From assembly GCA_022839995.1 (NCBI GenBank), contig JALHIN010000003.1, forward strand, positions 1 to 64,000: DNA of 64,000 nt, in the 5' to 3' direction. Position 1 is the first letter of the stretch; each line of letters opens with the position of its first letter. Shown piece by piece: positions 24,578-33,555 of the stretch. Under the pieces are notes generated by a model. It saw nothing but the letters and a program-made list of their open reading frames with translations. It was not told where the DNA came from and made no database searches. Origin of the DNA: 79-D21 sp022839995 (GTDB taxonomy: Bacteria; Synergistota; Synergistia; Synergistales; 79-D21). The position numbers and the translations under genes were made by a program.

Positions 24578-24606
24578 ATCATAAGGGGCTTTACTATCCT
24601 TGTCAA
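24578..24606 (-). promoter_or_regulatory. Promoter of the ilv-leu operon
   Basis: Minus-strand TTGACA (24606-24601) and TATGAT (24583-24578) are 17 bases apart. The transcript would start near 24570 and carry a leader of roughly 300 bases before ilvN. Confidence 0.85.
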
Positions 24607-24678
24607 GCCCCCTCTTTACAGGTCTGAATAAGTGGATATTTCCAATAATTGTAAAACTTATAAACAGGATGGCGGGTT

Positions 24679-25026
24679 TCACTTCTTTCTTAAAAGTTCG
24701 ATCTCCACCACTCCGGCTTCCCCGTCGCAGCGGATCTCGGCCGAGTCGGTCATCATCCCCACGAGGGACAGCTCCGTGTCGTAATCGACCGACCCGGCCA
24801 GCAGCCAGAGTTCCTCTTCCATGTCGGCCTGCCGGGGCATGCGCAGGAGTTTCCTGAGCTTGTCCAGTTTCCTGCAGATATTTCCCCTGGTGTTGCCTTT
24901 TATCGAAACGAAAAAACATTCCGGGGTTTCCCGAATTTCCGAATGGATTTCCATGGCACCCATGGAAAAGAGAAAATTCTGGAGCTCGGAAACCATGCGG
25001 ACAACCCGCTCGTGTTCATGAACCAT
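24679..25026 (-). CDS. Conserved small protein of unknown function
   Basis: The 115-residue protein is soluble, with mixed alpha/beta character and no signal peptide or recognised motif. A helical N-terminus (HEHERVVRMVSELQNFLFSMG) is followed by charged beta-strand-like segments (ECFFVSIKG, GEAGVVEIELLRKK). Its start overlaps the 3' end of the DUF1576 gene by 11 bases, so the two are coupled and may act together. It is the last gene of the HD-GYP/treT operon. No clear terminator follows before the ilv promoter region. Confidence 0.7.
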   Translation of the reverse strand: MVHEHERVVRMVSELQNFLFSMGAMEIHSEIRETPECFFVSIKGNTRGNICRKLDKLRKLLRMPRQADMEEELWLLAGSVDYDTELSLVGMMTDSAEIRCDGEAGVVEIELLRKK

Positions 25027-26308
25027 CGCTTTCCCTCCCTGACCTGATGGCCTCGATGACGGGAACGAGGACCGCCGCCACCGCTCCGCCCGAAAAACCG
25101 TTGTTGTAAAGGTTGAACCCGCCGTGCAGGGCCCCCACGTTCAACACCAGGGATGAATGCAGGAACCCGGCGACGATTCCCCAGAAGATCCCGAATTCCC
25201 CCGCAACCGGGGCCAGGGTCGTCGCAAAAAGGGCGGCGAGCTGGATGGGCGGGTCGCTCAGTCCCCAGACCTTCGTGAGGCCTCCCAGGACCACTCCCGC
25301 CACAATGGGGGCCATGTTCCTAGGGTGCTTGCCGAAGGCCGAAAAACCGACCACGGTGAAGACCCCTGCAAGGGTGGGGCCGTTGATGTCCCCTCCGATG
25401 GCAAGAATGTAAAGGATCGAACCGATCCCGCCAAGGGCCATGTTCATGAGGGTCGGCCCAAGCCCTTCGAGCAGGAGGAAATCGGTAACGACACGGCCGG
25501 TATATCCCATGATGGCGGATAGGCCGGTAAACCGTCGCCCGTTAAGCAAAAATCCGATGAGGAACTGCCAGGCGAAAAAAAGAATAAAGAGCGGGGCAAG
25601 GACCTTGTTCTGCCCCGTCGTCCAGATCAGGCGGCTCGCGGGGATGAACCCGTAGGAACGGAACAGCGAAAGGTAGACGGAGCCGACAAGGCCTGAAACA
25701 AAGCCGATGTTGTAGAGGTTGAACCCCTGGTGGAAGCGCATCATCGCCGTCCCCAGGGGCGGCAGGACAAACCCGATCGAGAGGCCGGCAAGGACCGCCA
25801 GGGAGATTCGAAACGCAAGGGGAAGGTTGAACCCGAAGAGGATCTGGGTGACCAGCGGGGCCAGGGCCGTCCCGAACAGCGCCGCGTAGACAAAGCGGCT
25901 GAACGGCTCCTTCCGGTAGCGGGCATAAAGCCACACCCCGGCCACGATGAACCAGACATTCAGGAGGTTCTTGCCGAAAAACGAGAAACCGGCGACCGTC
26001 CAGATCGCGGCAATGGTGATCCCGGTTGCTTGCACCCGAAGACACCGGAGCAGCCCGATGAAGAGGAGCGAAACGAGCCCGCTGTTGACGAAAGCGGCCC
26101 CGACGCCTCCCACCCCCATGTAGTCCGTGATCAGGTAGTCGGGGTCGGTCACGATCCTCTCCAGGCCCTGCAGGATGCCGGCCGGCGTGTCGAAAAGCAG
26201 GCTCAACAGCGCCAGTGAAAGAAACGTGCCGGCAAGGATCACGTAAACTGCGTTTTGGGGATTCGCTTCGTCTCGGGTTTTTACCACGGGCTCATTGCCT
26301 CCCGGCAT
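25016..26308 (-). CDS. DUF1576-family integral membrane protein
   Basis: The 430-residue protein has about 12 hydrophobic segments. Two halves repeat: TVAGFSFFGKNLLNVWFIVAG (about 85-105) matches TVVGFSAFGKHPRNMAPIVAG, and FHQGFNLYNIGF matches LHGGFNLYNNGF. This indicates an internal duplication with two pseudo-symmetric bundles, as in many secondary transporters and channels. DUF1576 has no assigned substrate that I know. It overlaps treT by 17 bases upstream and the small protein gene by 11 bases downstream, so it is co-expressed with trehalose synthesis and an HD-GYP sensor. Confidence 0.8.
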   Translation of the reverse strand: MPGGNEPVVKTRDEANPQNAVYVILAGTFLSLALLSLLFDTPAGILQGLERIVTDPDYLITDYMGVGGVGAAFVNSGLVSLLFIGLLRCLRVQATGITIAAIWTVAGFSFFGKNLLNVWFIVAGVWLYARYRKEPFSRFVYAALFGTALAPLVTQILFGFNLPLAFRISLAVLAGLSIGFVLPPLGTAMMRFHQGFNLYNIGFVSGLVGSVYLSLFRSYGFIPASRLIWTTGQNKVLAPLFILFFAWQFLIGFLLNGRRFTGLSAIMGYTGRVVTDFLLLEGLGPTLMNMALGGIGSILYILAIGGDINGPTLAGVFTVVGFSAFGKHPRNMAPIVAGVVLGGLTKVWGLSDPPIQLAALFATTLAPVAGEFGIFWGIVAGFLHSSLVLNVGALHGGFNLYNNGFSGGAVAAVLVPVIEAIRSGRESDGS

Positions 26309-27545
26309 CTACGGTTCCCGCAAAAACAGCCGGGTCCAGACGATAAATCGTCTCGAAGGAGTTGAAGAGGTCCAGGTACTGCTCAAGGTAGCGGGTCATC
26401 AGGAAACGTTCCCTGACGACCTCCCTGGCCCGGGCTCCCATTTCCCTCCTCAATTTCTCGTTTTTGAGCAGGGTGACGATCCTATCCGCCGCTTCCTTGA
26501 CCGAAGAAACCAGGAACCCGGTTGCTCCGTCGACGATCTGGTGACGGATCCCCCCGACATTTCCCCCGATAACCGGCGTCCCTTTCCACATCGCCTCGGC
26601 AACCGTCAGCCCGAACCCTTCCCGAATGGATTTTTGCAAAACCACGGCGGCCTTTCGCTGAAGCGCGTTCACGAGCCCCGAATCCTCCTTGGCCAGGATC
26701 AGGATGCGTTCTTCCCTCAAGGCAAGCAGGTCGCGGTAGATCTCTTCCCCCTCCGGGTCGTCCGTTGCAAGGTTGCCCAGGAGCACCAGGGTGGCATCCA
26801 CCTCTTTCCTGGCCGTCTTGAAGGCTTCGATCACACCCGCCGGATCCTTCCAGGGGTCGAACCGGGAAACCTGAACCACGAGGGGCCGATCGACGGGAAT
26901 GCCGTAACGGGCCAGCCTCTCGTCGATTTCCGATTCCTCCATTTCCCGGTTCTTGAGCGAAAATGGGTCGATGGCCGGCATAAAAAAGACCTGCGGAACC
27001 CTCAATTTTTTCTCGTATTCCTTCAGGCTCAGGATCACCGCATCGTACCGCTCGATAAAAGGCGTAAGGTAGGACCAAAGTTCCGGGTTGGGCGCGGAAA
27101 GATCGACATGGCAGGTCCAGACCCAGGGACATCGTTTCTTGTAGTGGGTGATGAGCGGCAACGGCTGCGGATCGTGAACGATGACCATGTCCTGGTCGAG
27201 ATGGTTCCTCAGGGCGTTTTCGTGAACCACGTGCTCGTAGATTGCCTTCTTCATCTCCGAAAGGTTGATGGAGCCCCCCTGGAGGGCGTTGTGCATTTTT
27301 TTCGTGATGCTGAAGAAGTCGGGCGATCCCTGGATGATGCGCCATCCGGCCCTGAGCCCCAGCTGGTTCATCAGGAGGGAAAGGGACCCCAAAAGCTCCG
27401 CCACGCCTCCTCCGTAGTAGGTGGAGTTGATGTGGACCACGTGAAAATCCCGGAGGGGGGCTGCCTTTCGGCGTATCCGCTCGACCGATTCCGCACCGAT
27501 AAAGGGTTCGTAGTCTTCCAGGCTGGGAATTCGCAGCTGCTCCAT
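26292..27545 (-). CDS. treT: Trehalose synthase TreT-type glycosyltransferase (GT4)
   Basis: The 417-residue protein is a two-domain GT-B glycosyltransferase. The N-terminal HINSTYYGGGVAELL (about 38-52) is a feature of the TreT group, which makes trehalose from NDP-glucose and glucose. The C-terminal GT4 region shows VVQVSRFDPWKDP and the donor-binding ESx7E-like run REGFGLTVAEAMWKGTPVIGG. Length fits TreT. It follows the HD-GYP gene by 33 bases and overlaps the DUF1576 gene. Trehalose would serve as an osmoprotectant or reserve. Related trehalose phosphorylases are an alternative reading. Confidence 0.82.
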   Translation of the reverse strand: MEQLRIPSLEDYEPFIGAESVERIRRKAAPLRDFHVVHINSTYYGGGVAELLGSLSLLMNQLGLRAGWRIIQGSPDFFSITKKMHNALQGGSINLSEMKKAIYEHVVHENALRNHLDQDMVIVHDPQPLPLITHYKKRCPWVWTCHVDLSAPNPELWSYLTPFIERYDAVILSLKEYEKKLRVPQVFFMPAIDPFSLKNREMEESEIDERLARYGIPVDRPLVVQVSRFDPWKDPAGVIEAFKTARKEVDATLVLLGNLATDDPEGEEIYRDLLALREERILILAKEDSGLVNALQRKAAVVLQKSIREGFGLTVAEAMWKGTPVIGGNVGGIRHQIVDGATGFLVSSVKEAADRIVTLLKNEKLRREMGARAREVVRERFLMTRYLEQYLDLFNSFETIYRLDPAVFAGTVDAGRQ

Positions 27546-27578
27546 GACATCGCCTCCTTGAAACGGGGAAGGAAAAGC

Positions 27579-30500
27579 CTAAAGTTTTTCCAGGGTGAAC
27601 CCTTCCCGCAGGAATAGATCCAAGCAAGCGTCCACCACCTCCTCGTCGAGCGTGATGCCTTTCTGCTGCTCGATTTCCGCCAGGGCGGCCTCCAGCCCCC
27701 TTGAAGGCCGGAAAGGACGGTGGGAAGCCATGGCTTCCACGATGTCCGCCACGGTGATGATCCGGGCCTCGATGCAGATTTCGCCGTCTTTCAGGCCTCT
27801 CGGATACCCGCTCCCGTCGAGGAACTCGTGGTGCTGGTAGACGATCTCCGCCAGCGGCCAGGGAAGCGCGATGTTCTTCAGGATCTTCCATCCGGCCTCC
27901 ACGTGCTGCTTCACGATCCCCATCTCGATCGCCGACAGGCTGCCGGGTTTGCTCAGGATCTCGGCCGGGACTTCGATCTTGCCGATGTCGTGAAGCAGGG
28001 ACGCCCTTTCCACGGCAAAAAGGGCCTGCTCCGGGATCCCCATCTTGCGGGCGATGGCCCCCGCCAGCCTGGCAACGCGGCGCTGGTGCCCCGCCGTGTA
28101 CGGATCCCGCATTTCGACCGTGGTGGAAAGGACCTCGATCGTTTCGTCCCAGGCACGCCGCATCGTCCGGTAGTTCTCCTCCAGGAGGAGCTCAAACCGC
28201 TTCTTTTCGGTGACGTCCAGGACGACCCCCTGGAAAAAGGCGATGGTCCCGTCCGCAGCCCGGACCACCCGGGTCTGGTCGTTGACCCAGATCGTTTCCC
28301 CGCTTTTCTTCACGACCCTGTATTCCTGCTGGAACTCGTCCCGGCCTTCGGCCTCGAAGTCCCGAACCTCCTGCAGGATCTTCTCCCGGTCATCCGGGTC
28401 GATCAGGTCCGCGTAGAGTTTCCGGCCTGACGACAGTTCCTCCGGTTCGTACCCCCACAGGCGGACGTTCTCGGAAACGTATTCGATGGGGGACCCCGGT
28501 CCGTTCCCCCACCGGAAAAGGATGACCGGGCTGCTTTTCACGACCTCGTTTGCAAGCCTTAGCTCCGCCTCCCTCTGGCGGATCTCGGTCAGGTCGTGGT
28601 AGAGGATATAGAGGTGGACATCTCCTCCCTCGAGACGGATGGGAATCCCGATCGCCCGGCAAGGGAACGGCGTTCCGTCCTTCCGGATCCGCTCGGTTTC
28701 CACGCTGATCGCCCTGCCGGAGGCCACTTGCCGCGTCAGGGTTTTTCCCTCCTGCCCATGGTGCCCCTGAGCCACCAGGGAATCGATCTGCCGCCCCAAG
28801 GCTTCATGGCGTTCGTAACCGAACATCTCGGAGAACCGTCGGTTCAGCCGGAGGACCCGGCCGAACCGGTCCGTCACGACCATGCCGTCCGGGGCGTTCT
28901 CGAACAGCATGTCAAGATACGCCCGCTCCCGTGCCAGTGCCTCGGTGGCCCGTTTCTGTTCCGTGATGTCCCGGACGAGGACGAGCGTCAGGGAGTCGGG
29001 GTTTCCCGAAAGCGGGCTGGACGAGACCATGACCGTCTTCAGGACGTCCCCCCTGCAGGGGAGAAGGCGCTCTTCCTCCGATGCCACCCCCTCGAGGGCC
29101 TTCAGGATACCGGCGACCGCCTCCTCGGCACCTTCCGCCCGGGAAAAGGAATAGGAAATCGCCGGAGGCTGGAGTTCTTCCAGCTTCCACCCCGTCATGG
29201 CCTCCATGGCGGGGTTGAAGACCAAAAAGCGGCCGGTGGAATCGAACACGGCGATTCCTTCGCCGGCGTTCCGGATGAGAGCATCCAGGAAGTCCCTCTG
29301 CTGCTGAGTTCTTGCTTCCTGCCTCTTGATCTCGGTGATGTCCGTGGAAACCGCCAGCACGGAACGGACGATGCCCAGGTCCGCCTTTTCGGGGACCAGG
29401 GCGGTTTGCAGGTAGCGGACCGAGGCTCCCGTGTCCAGGGTCACCTCGAACCGCATTCCCTGCCCCGTCCGGAACACGTCCTTCAGCCGTTCCGTCCATT
29501 GCCTGAGAAAGGCGGGCGGCAGGCCCGATTCCTCCAGGGTCTTGCACTGCAGCTCGTCCGAGGTCTTGCCGAAGAACCGTTCCGTGCTGGGATTGAGGTA
29601 AACCAGCCGGAAGTCCTCGTCGACCCGGAAAATCAGGGTGGGGAGGTTCTCCGCCAGCCTCTTGAACGCTGCCTCGCTGTGCAGCAGGGCCTCCTGGGCT
29701 TCGTGTTCCTGGGTCAGGTCCGTCAGGAAGACCAGGTAAGCCCCCTGGGACAGGCTCACGGCATCCCACCGTCCCCAGCCGGCCTTCCCCGTCGACGTGC
29801 GGAAGGGAACCTCGACGCTCAGGTGCCCCCTCGCCGCGAGCTCGCGAAGTCGTTTTCTCCCCTCGTCGACATAGTTTGCCGGGAAAAGCTCCAGGAGCGT
29901 CATCTCGAGAAGCTGTTCCCTGGAAAGACGGAAAAGCCGTTCTGCGGAGGGGCTTGCGTCCTGGATTTTCCCCTGCACGGAGGCCATGATCAGGGCACTC
30001 GGGGCGTTTTCCATGTACTGGCGAAACAGTTCCTGGCTGACTCGAAGGCGGTTTTCCATTTCCTCCCGTTCCGAGAGGTCCTGGATGACACCGGAAAGTC
30101 CCGTGGGGCGTCCGTCCGGGGTTCGGACCACGTGAACCCGTGCGGACACGTGGCGGACGGTTCGTGCGCCGGGTGAAATCCGGTACCGGAGCTCGTAGAG
30201 GTCTTCTCCCGCAGAGAGGGCCTGCTCCCGCGCAGCCCTGACCCTGGAACGGTCGTCGGGGTGGATCCGGCTTTCGTAATCCTGGAACGTCATCGCCTCG
30301 CCGGGACCAAAGGCGAAAAGCTTTTTCAGGAAAGGCGAGGCCTCGATCGAACCGCTCTCGAGGTCGACCCGGAAAAACCCCATCCTGGCCAGTTCCTGGG
30401 CCTCCAGGAGGAGTTCTTCCCCTTCCGCAAGGAACTCCTTCTTTTCCGCGGGAGGGTTGGGAACCTCTTTCGAAAGGCCCGCTGCATCCGGGACGGCCGC

Positions 30501-30833
30501 TTCCGGGGAGGCAACCCCGGCGGGGCTTCGCGCGTTTGCCGGCTTTCCGGCGGGAGCCGTCTGCCTTCCGGCAAAAAAGGCGCCCACGGCCGCGGCGAGG
30601 ACGAGAACCGCCACCACGGGCAGGCTGAGCCCACCGGGTGGAAGATCTGCCGGTGCTGCCTGGGCCGGAGCGGCAAAAAGCAGGGCTGCCGGCAGGGAGA
30701 AGCAGAAGGGAAAGGGGGGCGGGCAGGACAAGGAACCCTTTCCGGAAAGGCTCCCCCGGAGCCTTTCACGGAACAGGGCGGGTGATGCATGGCAATTGCG
30801 CGAACACCCGCGAAAAAGAAAAGAAAAGGCCAC
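27579..30833 (-). CDS. Multi-PAS sensor with HD-GYP c-di-GMP phosphodiesterase domain
   Basis: This 1084-residue protein has a hydrophobic N-terminus (a possible signal segment ending AAPAQA and a helix LSLPVVAVLVLAAAVGAFF) that should anchor it in the membrane. About six consecutive PAS domains follow (roughly 135-255, 260-375, 380-500, 505-625, 630-745, 750-875), several with PAC-type ends such as GVIQDLSE, AVSTDITE, LVRDITE and VVLDVTE. The HD-GYP domain (about 880-1080) is intact: LLHDIGKIEVP near 945 and HHEFLDGSGYPRG near 1000. It should hydrolyse cyclic di-GMP under control of PAS ligands. The GTG start at 30833 is uncertain; an internal TTG at the SCPPPFPF segment could give a neater signal peptide. 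Confidence 0.9.
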   Translation of the reverse strand: MAFSFLFRGCSRNCHASPALFRERLRGSLSGKGSLSCPPPFPFCFSLPAALLFAAPAQAAPADLPPGGLSLPVVAVLVLAAAVGAFFAGRQTAPAGKPANARSPAGVASPEAAVPDAAGLSKEVPNPPAEKKEFLAEGEELLLEAQELARMGFFRVDLESGSIEASPFLKKLFAFGPGEAMTFQDYESRIHPDDRSRVRAAREQALSAGEDLYELRYRISPGARTVRHVSARVHVVRTPDGRPTGLSGVIQDLSEREEMENRLRVSQELFRQYMENAPSALIMASVQGKIQDASPSAERLFRLSREQLLEMTLLELFPANYVDEGRKRLRELAARGHLSVEVPFRTSTGKAGWGRWDAVSLSQGAYLVFLTDLTQEHEAQEALLHSEAAFKRLAENLPTLIFRVDEDFRLVYLNPSTERFFGKTSDELQCKTLEESGLPPAFLRQWTERLKDVFRTGQGMRFEVTLDTGASVRYLQTALVPEKADLGIVRSVLAVSTDITEIKRQEARTQQQRDFLDALIRNAGEGIAVFDSTGRFLVFNPAMEAMTGWKLEELQPPAISYSFSRAEGAEEAVAGILKALEGVASEEERLLPCRGDVLKTVMVSSSPLSGNPDSLTLVLVRDITEQKRATEALARERAYLDMLFENAPDGMVVTDRFGRVLRLNRRFSEMFGYERHEALGRQIDSLVAQGHHGQEGKTLTRQVASGRAISVETERIRKDGTPFPCRAIGIPIRLEGGDVHLYILYHDLTEIRQREAELRLANEVVKSSPVILFRWGNGPGSPIEYVSENVRLWGYEPEELSSGRKLYADLIDPDDREKILQEVRDFEAEGRDEFQQEYRVVKKSGETIWVNDQTRVVRAADGTIAFFQGVVLDVTEKKRFELLLEENYRTMRRAWDETIEVLSTTVEMRDPYTAGHQRRVARLAGAIARKMGIPEQALFAVERASLLHDIGKIEVPAEILSKPGSLSAIEMGIVKQHVEAGWKILKNIALPWPLAEIVYQHHEFLDGSGYPRGLKDGEICIEARIITVADIVEAMASHRPFRPSRGLEAALAEIEQQKGITLDEEVVDACLDLFLREGFTLEKL

Positions 30834-30944
30834 GGTCCGGCACCTCGCAGGGAGGACAGACTCTTGAGTTACTTTAACATGAATTGCCTTGTCTGACTAC
30901 ACTCCGCTACAGTATCATCGTTTTTGAGAAGGGAGGAATCGCCC

Positions 30945-32072
30945 GTGCCGAAACCCGACCGGGAAGGGTGCCCGACAGAGTGCCGGGGCTGCACTCACCG
31001 CGGGCTGGACGAAGCTGCCAGCCTCGCATGGAAACAGGCCTGGGTGGAGGAGAGGCTCGCCCCGTGGGCGAGCGCCGTTGCCCCCATCGAAGCACCCCCC
31101 TCCTCGTCGCGCTGGGGCTACCGGGAGAAGGTGGCCCTGAAGGCCCGCTGGGAACCGGAATCGGGCTGGAGGTTCGGCATGGAGGTCCGAGACCGCCTTG
31201 TGGGGCTTGAAAACTGTCCCGTCCATGGCGAGCGGGTACGGACCGCCCTGGCCTGGCTTTCCCAGGCGCTCCCCCCCTTCGGAGCGTTTCCCCTGGCCAT
31301 CTACTCCCAGGTTTGCGCCCAGGCCACCCTGATCCTAAAAACGCGGGAGGACCCCGGTGACGCCTGGCTGGCCGGGAAAGAGCCGTCCCTGGCAAAAACG
31401 GGCCTGGAGGGACTTTGGGTTCACCTTTTCCCCTGCGCCGGCAGGCACCTCTTCGGAGCCGGACCCCTGCAGCTCCTCTGGGGAAAACCCCTTTCCAGGA
31501 ATTCCCTCGGCATGCTTTACGGGCCCCAGGGATTCCAGCAGCTCATCCCCTCCCTCTACGCCAAGTCCCTGGACGAAGCGGAGGGTTTCCTCTCGCCCGG
31601 GCCGGGAACGTCGGTGATCGACCTTTACTGCGGAGGGGGGACCACGCTTGCGAGATGGACAGCCTTGGGCTCCAGGGCCCTCGGGATCGAACTTTCCGGG
31701 GCGGCCCTCGACTGTGCCCGCCTGAACGCTCCCGGTGCGGAACTGCTCCGCGGGCGCTGCGCCCTGCGGATCCCTCAGGCGGAAGCCTGGATCCGCGACA
31801 TACCAGAAGACTGCCGCCTGGTCTACGCCAACCCGCCCAGGAGCGGCCTCGAGCCGGAAATCACCGAGTGGCTCTCTGCAACTTGCAGGCCGGCACGAAT
31901 CGCCTACCTTTCATGCAGTGCCTGGACCTTGGCCAGGGACCTGGAAAAACTGACAGCGGCCGGCTTCTCCGTTGTCTCGATCGTCCCCTACGATTTCTTT
32001 CCCCAGACTCGTCACGTGGAAACGCTGGCCCTCCTGGAGCGAACCCAGGAGCGCAGAATTTACAAAGGATAA
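30945..32072 (+). CDS. 23S rRNA/tRNA uracil-5 methyltransferase (RlmD/TrmA family)
   Basis: This SAM-dependent enzyme methylates C5 of a uridine in RNA. The 375-residue protein has an N-terminal cysteine set (CPTECRGC near residue 9 plus LENCPVHG near 92) that should hold the [4Fe-4S] cluster of RlmD-type enzymes, without an obvious TRAM domain. It has a SAM motif VIDLYCGGGTT, NPPRSGL, the catalytic cysteine in YLSCSAWTLARDL and PYDFFPQTRHVETLALLER. GTG 30945 is chosen because AAGGGAGG (30929-30936) is eight bases before it; an upstream TTG at 30924 would contain that box. Which uridine is modified cannot be told. Confidence 0.88.
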   Translation: MPKPDREGCPTECRGCTHRGLDEAASLAWKQAWVEERLAPWASAVAPIEAPPSSSRWGYREKVALKARWEPESGWRFGMEVRDRLVGLENCPVHGERVRTALAWLSQALPPFGAFPLAIYSQVCAQATLILKTREDPGDAWLAGKEPSLAKTGLEGLWVHLFPCAGRHLFGAGPLQLLWGKPLSRNSLGMLYGPQGFQQLIPSLYAKSLDEAEGFLSPGPGTSVIDLYCGGGTTLARWTALGSRALGIELSGAALDCARLNAPGAELLRGRCALRIPQAEAWIRDIPEDCRLVYANPPRSGLEPEITEWLSATCRPARIAYLSCSAWTLARDLEKLTAAGFSVVSIVPYDFFPQTRHVETLALLERTQERRIYKG

Positions 32073-32192
32073 CTATTATTGAAATATTTTCCGAAGAATG
32101 CCGTTTCTTTTTATTTTCCGTGCACATTTCTCCCGCATCACCCGTGATAGAATAAACGCATCCGGACCAACCCAGGAAGGGAGGCTGCCGCC

Positions 32193-32597
32193 TTGAACAG
32201 AAGACGTCATCGGGGAGATTGTTCGATCCTGATCCTCCTGGTCCTTGCGCTGGTCGTAGGCGGGTGGTTCTACCTGCAGCGGCGCGACCACGAGCGGAAA
32301 ACTTCCCCCGAGTTCCTGGAAGAGCTGAGGAAAGTGACCATCGCCCTTTCCGAAATGAAGGAAACCCGCCCGGACGGCAAGGTCCAGGTCTACGTTTCCC
32401 TCAAGAACGGTTCCGGGCGAACCCTAGACGGCAAGATCGCCGTCTTTTCCCGGGAAATCAACGGGGTGACCCTTGACCGGGCGATCCTGACCCTCATGCC
32501 GCTTGCCCCGGGAGAATCCACGACGCTGGTCGCCTGGCTCCGAAAAAGCTCCATCCGCCCCGATTTCCAGTACGAACTGGACGTGAACTTCAAATGA
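32193..32597 (+). CDS. Membrane-anchored small protein of unknown function
   Basis: The 134-residue protein starts with TTG at 32193, eight bases after GGGAGG. An N-terminal basic stretch (RRRHRGD) precedes one membrane helix (SILILLVLALVVGGWFYL, about 11-28). The remaining 105 residues form an extracytoplasmic beta-rich domain (KVQVYVSLKNGSGRTLDGKI, with ALTL-type strands) resembling an immunoglobulin-like or CARDB-type fold; that resemblance is only by pattern. Its stop overlaps the ATG of the diguanylate cyclase gene (ATGA), suggesting a functional link to c-di-GMP signalling. TAGAAT near 32147-32152 is a possible -10. Confidence 0.7.
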   Translation: MNRRRHRGDCSILILLVLALVVGGWFYLQRRDHERKTSPEFLEELRKVTIALSEMKETRPDGKVQVYVSLKNGSGRTLDGKIAVFSREINGVTLDRAILTLMPLAPGESTTLVAWLRKSSIRPDFQYELDVNFK

Positions 32598-33493
32598 ACA
32601 GCGAACTTCTGCCATCCTGCTTTCGCGGTTGCGAATCCGTCGCTGCCGCGGCTCTCGCTCAAGACGGGACCATCCTCGACTGCAACCGGGCCCTGCAGGA
32701 AATCCTGAAACTTGCCGAGCACCCGATCGGCCGGCCGTTCTGGGAGTTCCTTTTTCCCGGCCAGTCCAATCCTCTCGAAGGGGGAAATTCCCCAACCCGG
32801 GAAGGGGAATACCGGCCCCTTCTCCTGAGGACTTCCGACGGCACCCCGGTATCCCTGGACGGCTGCTTCGGCCAGGACGGGGAGACGGTGCTCTTCTGTG
32901 CCCCGGTTCGACCTGTCGGCGAAGAGGGTATGGCTTCCAGGATGGCTGCCCTGGCCGCGGAGCTGGCGAAAAAGAACCGCGAGCTGGAGGAAGCCAACGC
33001 CGTCATCACACGGCTCATGAACACCGACCCCCTGACGGGAGTCGCAAACCGGCGCCATTTCGAGACCGTCGCCCAGAAGGCCCTGTCATTCAGCCGAAGG
33101 CAAAACATCCCCCTTTCCCTGATCATGGCGGACATCGATCATTTCAAGCAGTTCAACGACCGGTACGGCCACGCGCTTGGGGATGAGGTCCTCGTGGCTT
33201 TTGCCCAGATGCTATTCCGGTCCTGCCGGTTCGAGGACACCGTCTGCCGTTACGGCGGAGAGGAATTCCTCGTGCTTTTGCCCGGAACGCCCCTGGTCCC
33301 GGCGAGGGCGATCGCCGAGCGGCTTCGGGAAAACACCGAAAGAATCGCCCTCCCGGGCCTGGAAGAAGGGATCCGTGCCAGCTTCGGCGTCGCGGAGTTT
33401 TTGGCTGACGAAACCCTGGAAGAACTGGTCGAAAGGACGGACAAAGCCCTCTACAAGGCGAAATCCAGGGGAAGGAACCGCGTGGAGGGCTGA
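32594..33493 (+). CDS. Diguanylate cyclase (PAS-GGDEF)
   Basis: The 299-residue cytoplasmic protein has an N-terminal PAS-like domain (about 10-105), a short coiled linker (AAELAKKNRELEEAN) and a GGDEF domain (about 140-297). The active site reads YGGEEF, a functional variant of GGDEF. An RxxD product-inhibition site (RFED) lies five residues before it. DLTG-type start NTDPLTGVANRRHFE is also intact. It should make cyclic di-GMP from GTP with feedback inhibition. It is coupled to the small membrane protein upstream and lies about 1.8 kb from the divergent HD-GYP gene, so synthesis and breakdown enzymes are near neighbours. Confidence 0.92.
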   Translation: MNSELLPSCFRGCESVAAAALAQDGTILDCNRALQEILKLAEHPIGRPFWEFLFPGQSNPLEGGNSPTREGEYRPLLLRTSDGTPVSLDGCFGQDGETVLFCAPVRPVGEEGMASRMAALAAELAKKNRELEEANAVITRLMNTDPLTGVANRRHFETVAQKALSFSRRQNIPLSLIMADIDHFKQFNDRYGHALGDEVLVAFAQMLFRSCRFEDTVCRYGGEEFLVLLPGTPLVPARAIAERLRENTERIALPGLEEGIRASFGVAEFLADETLEELVERTDKALYKAKSRGRNRVEG

Positions 33494-33555
33494 GCCCAAA
33501 TCGGCGAAAGCAGCAGGAAATCGCCCCTCGAAGGCATGAACGGGGAGGGGATTCG

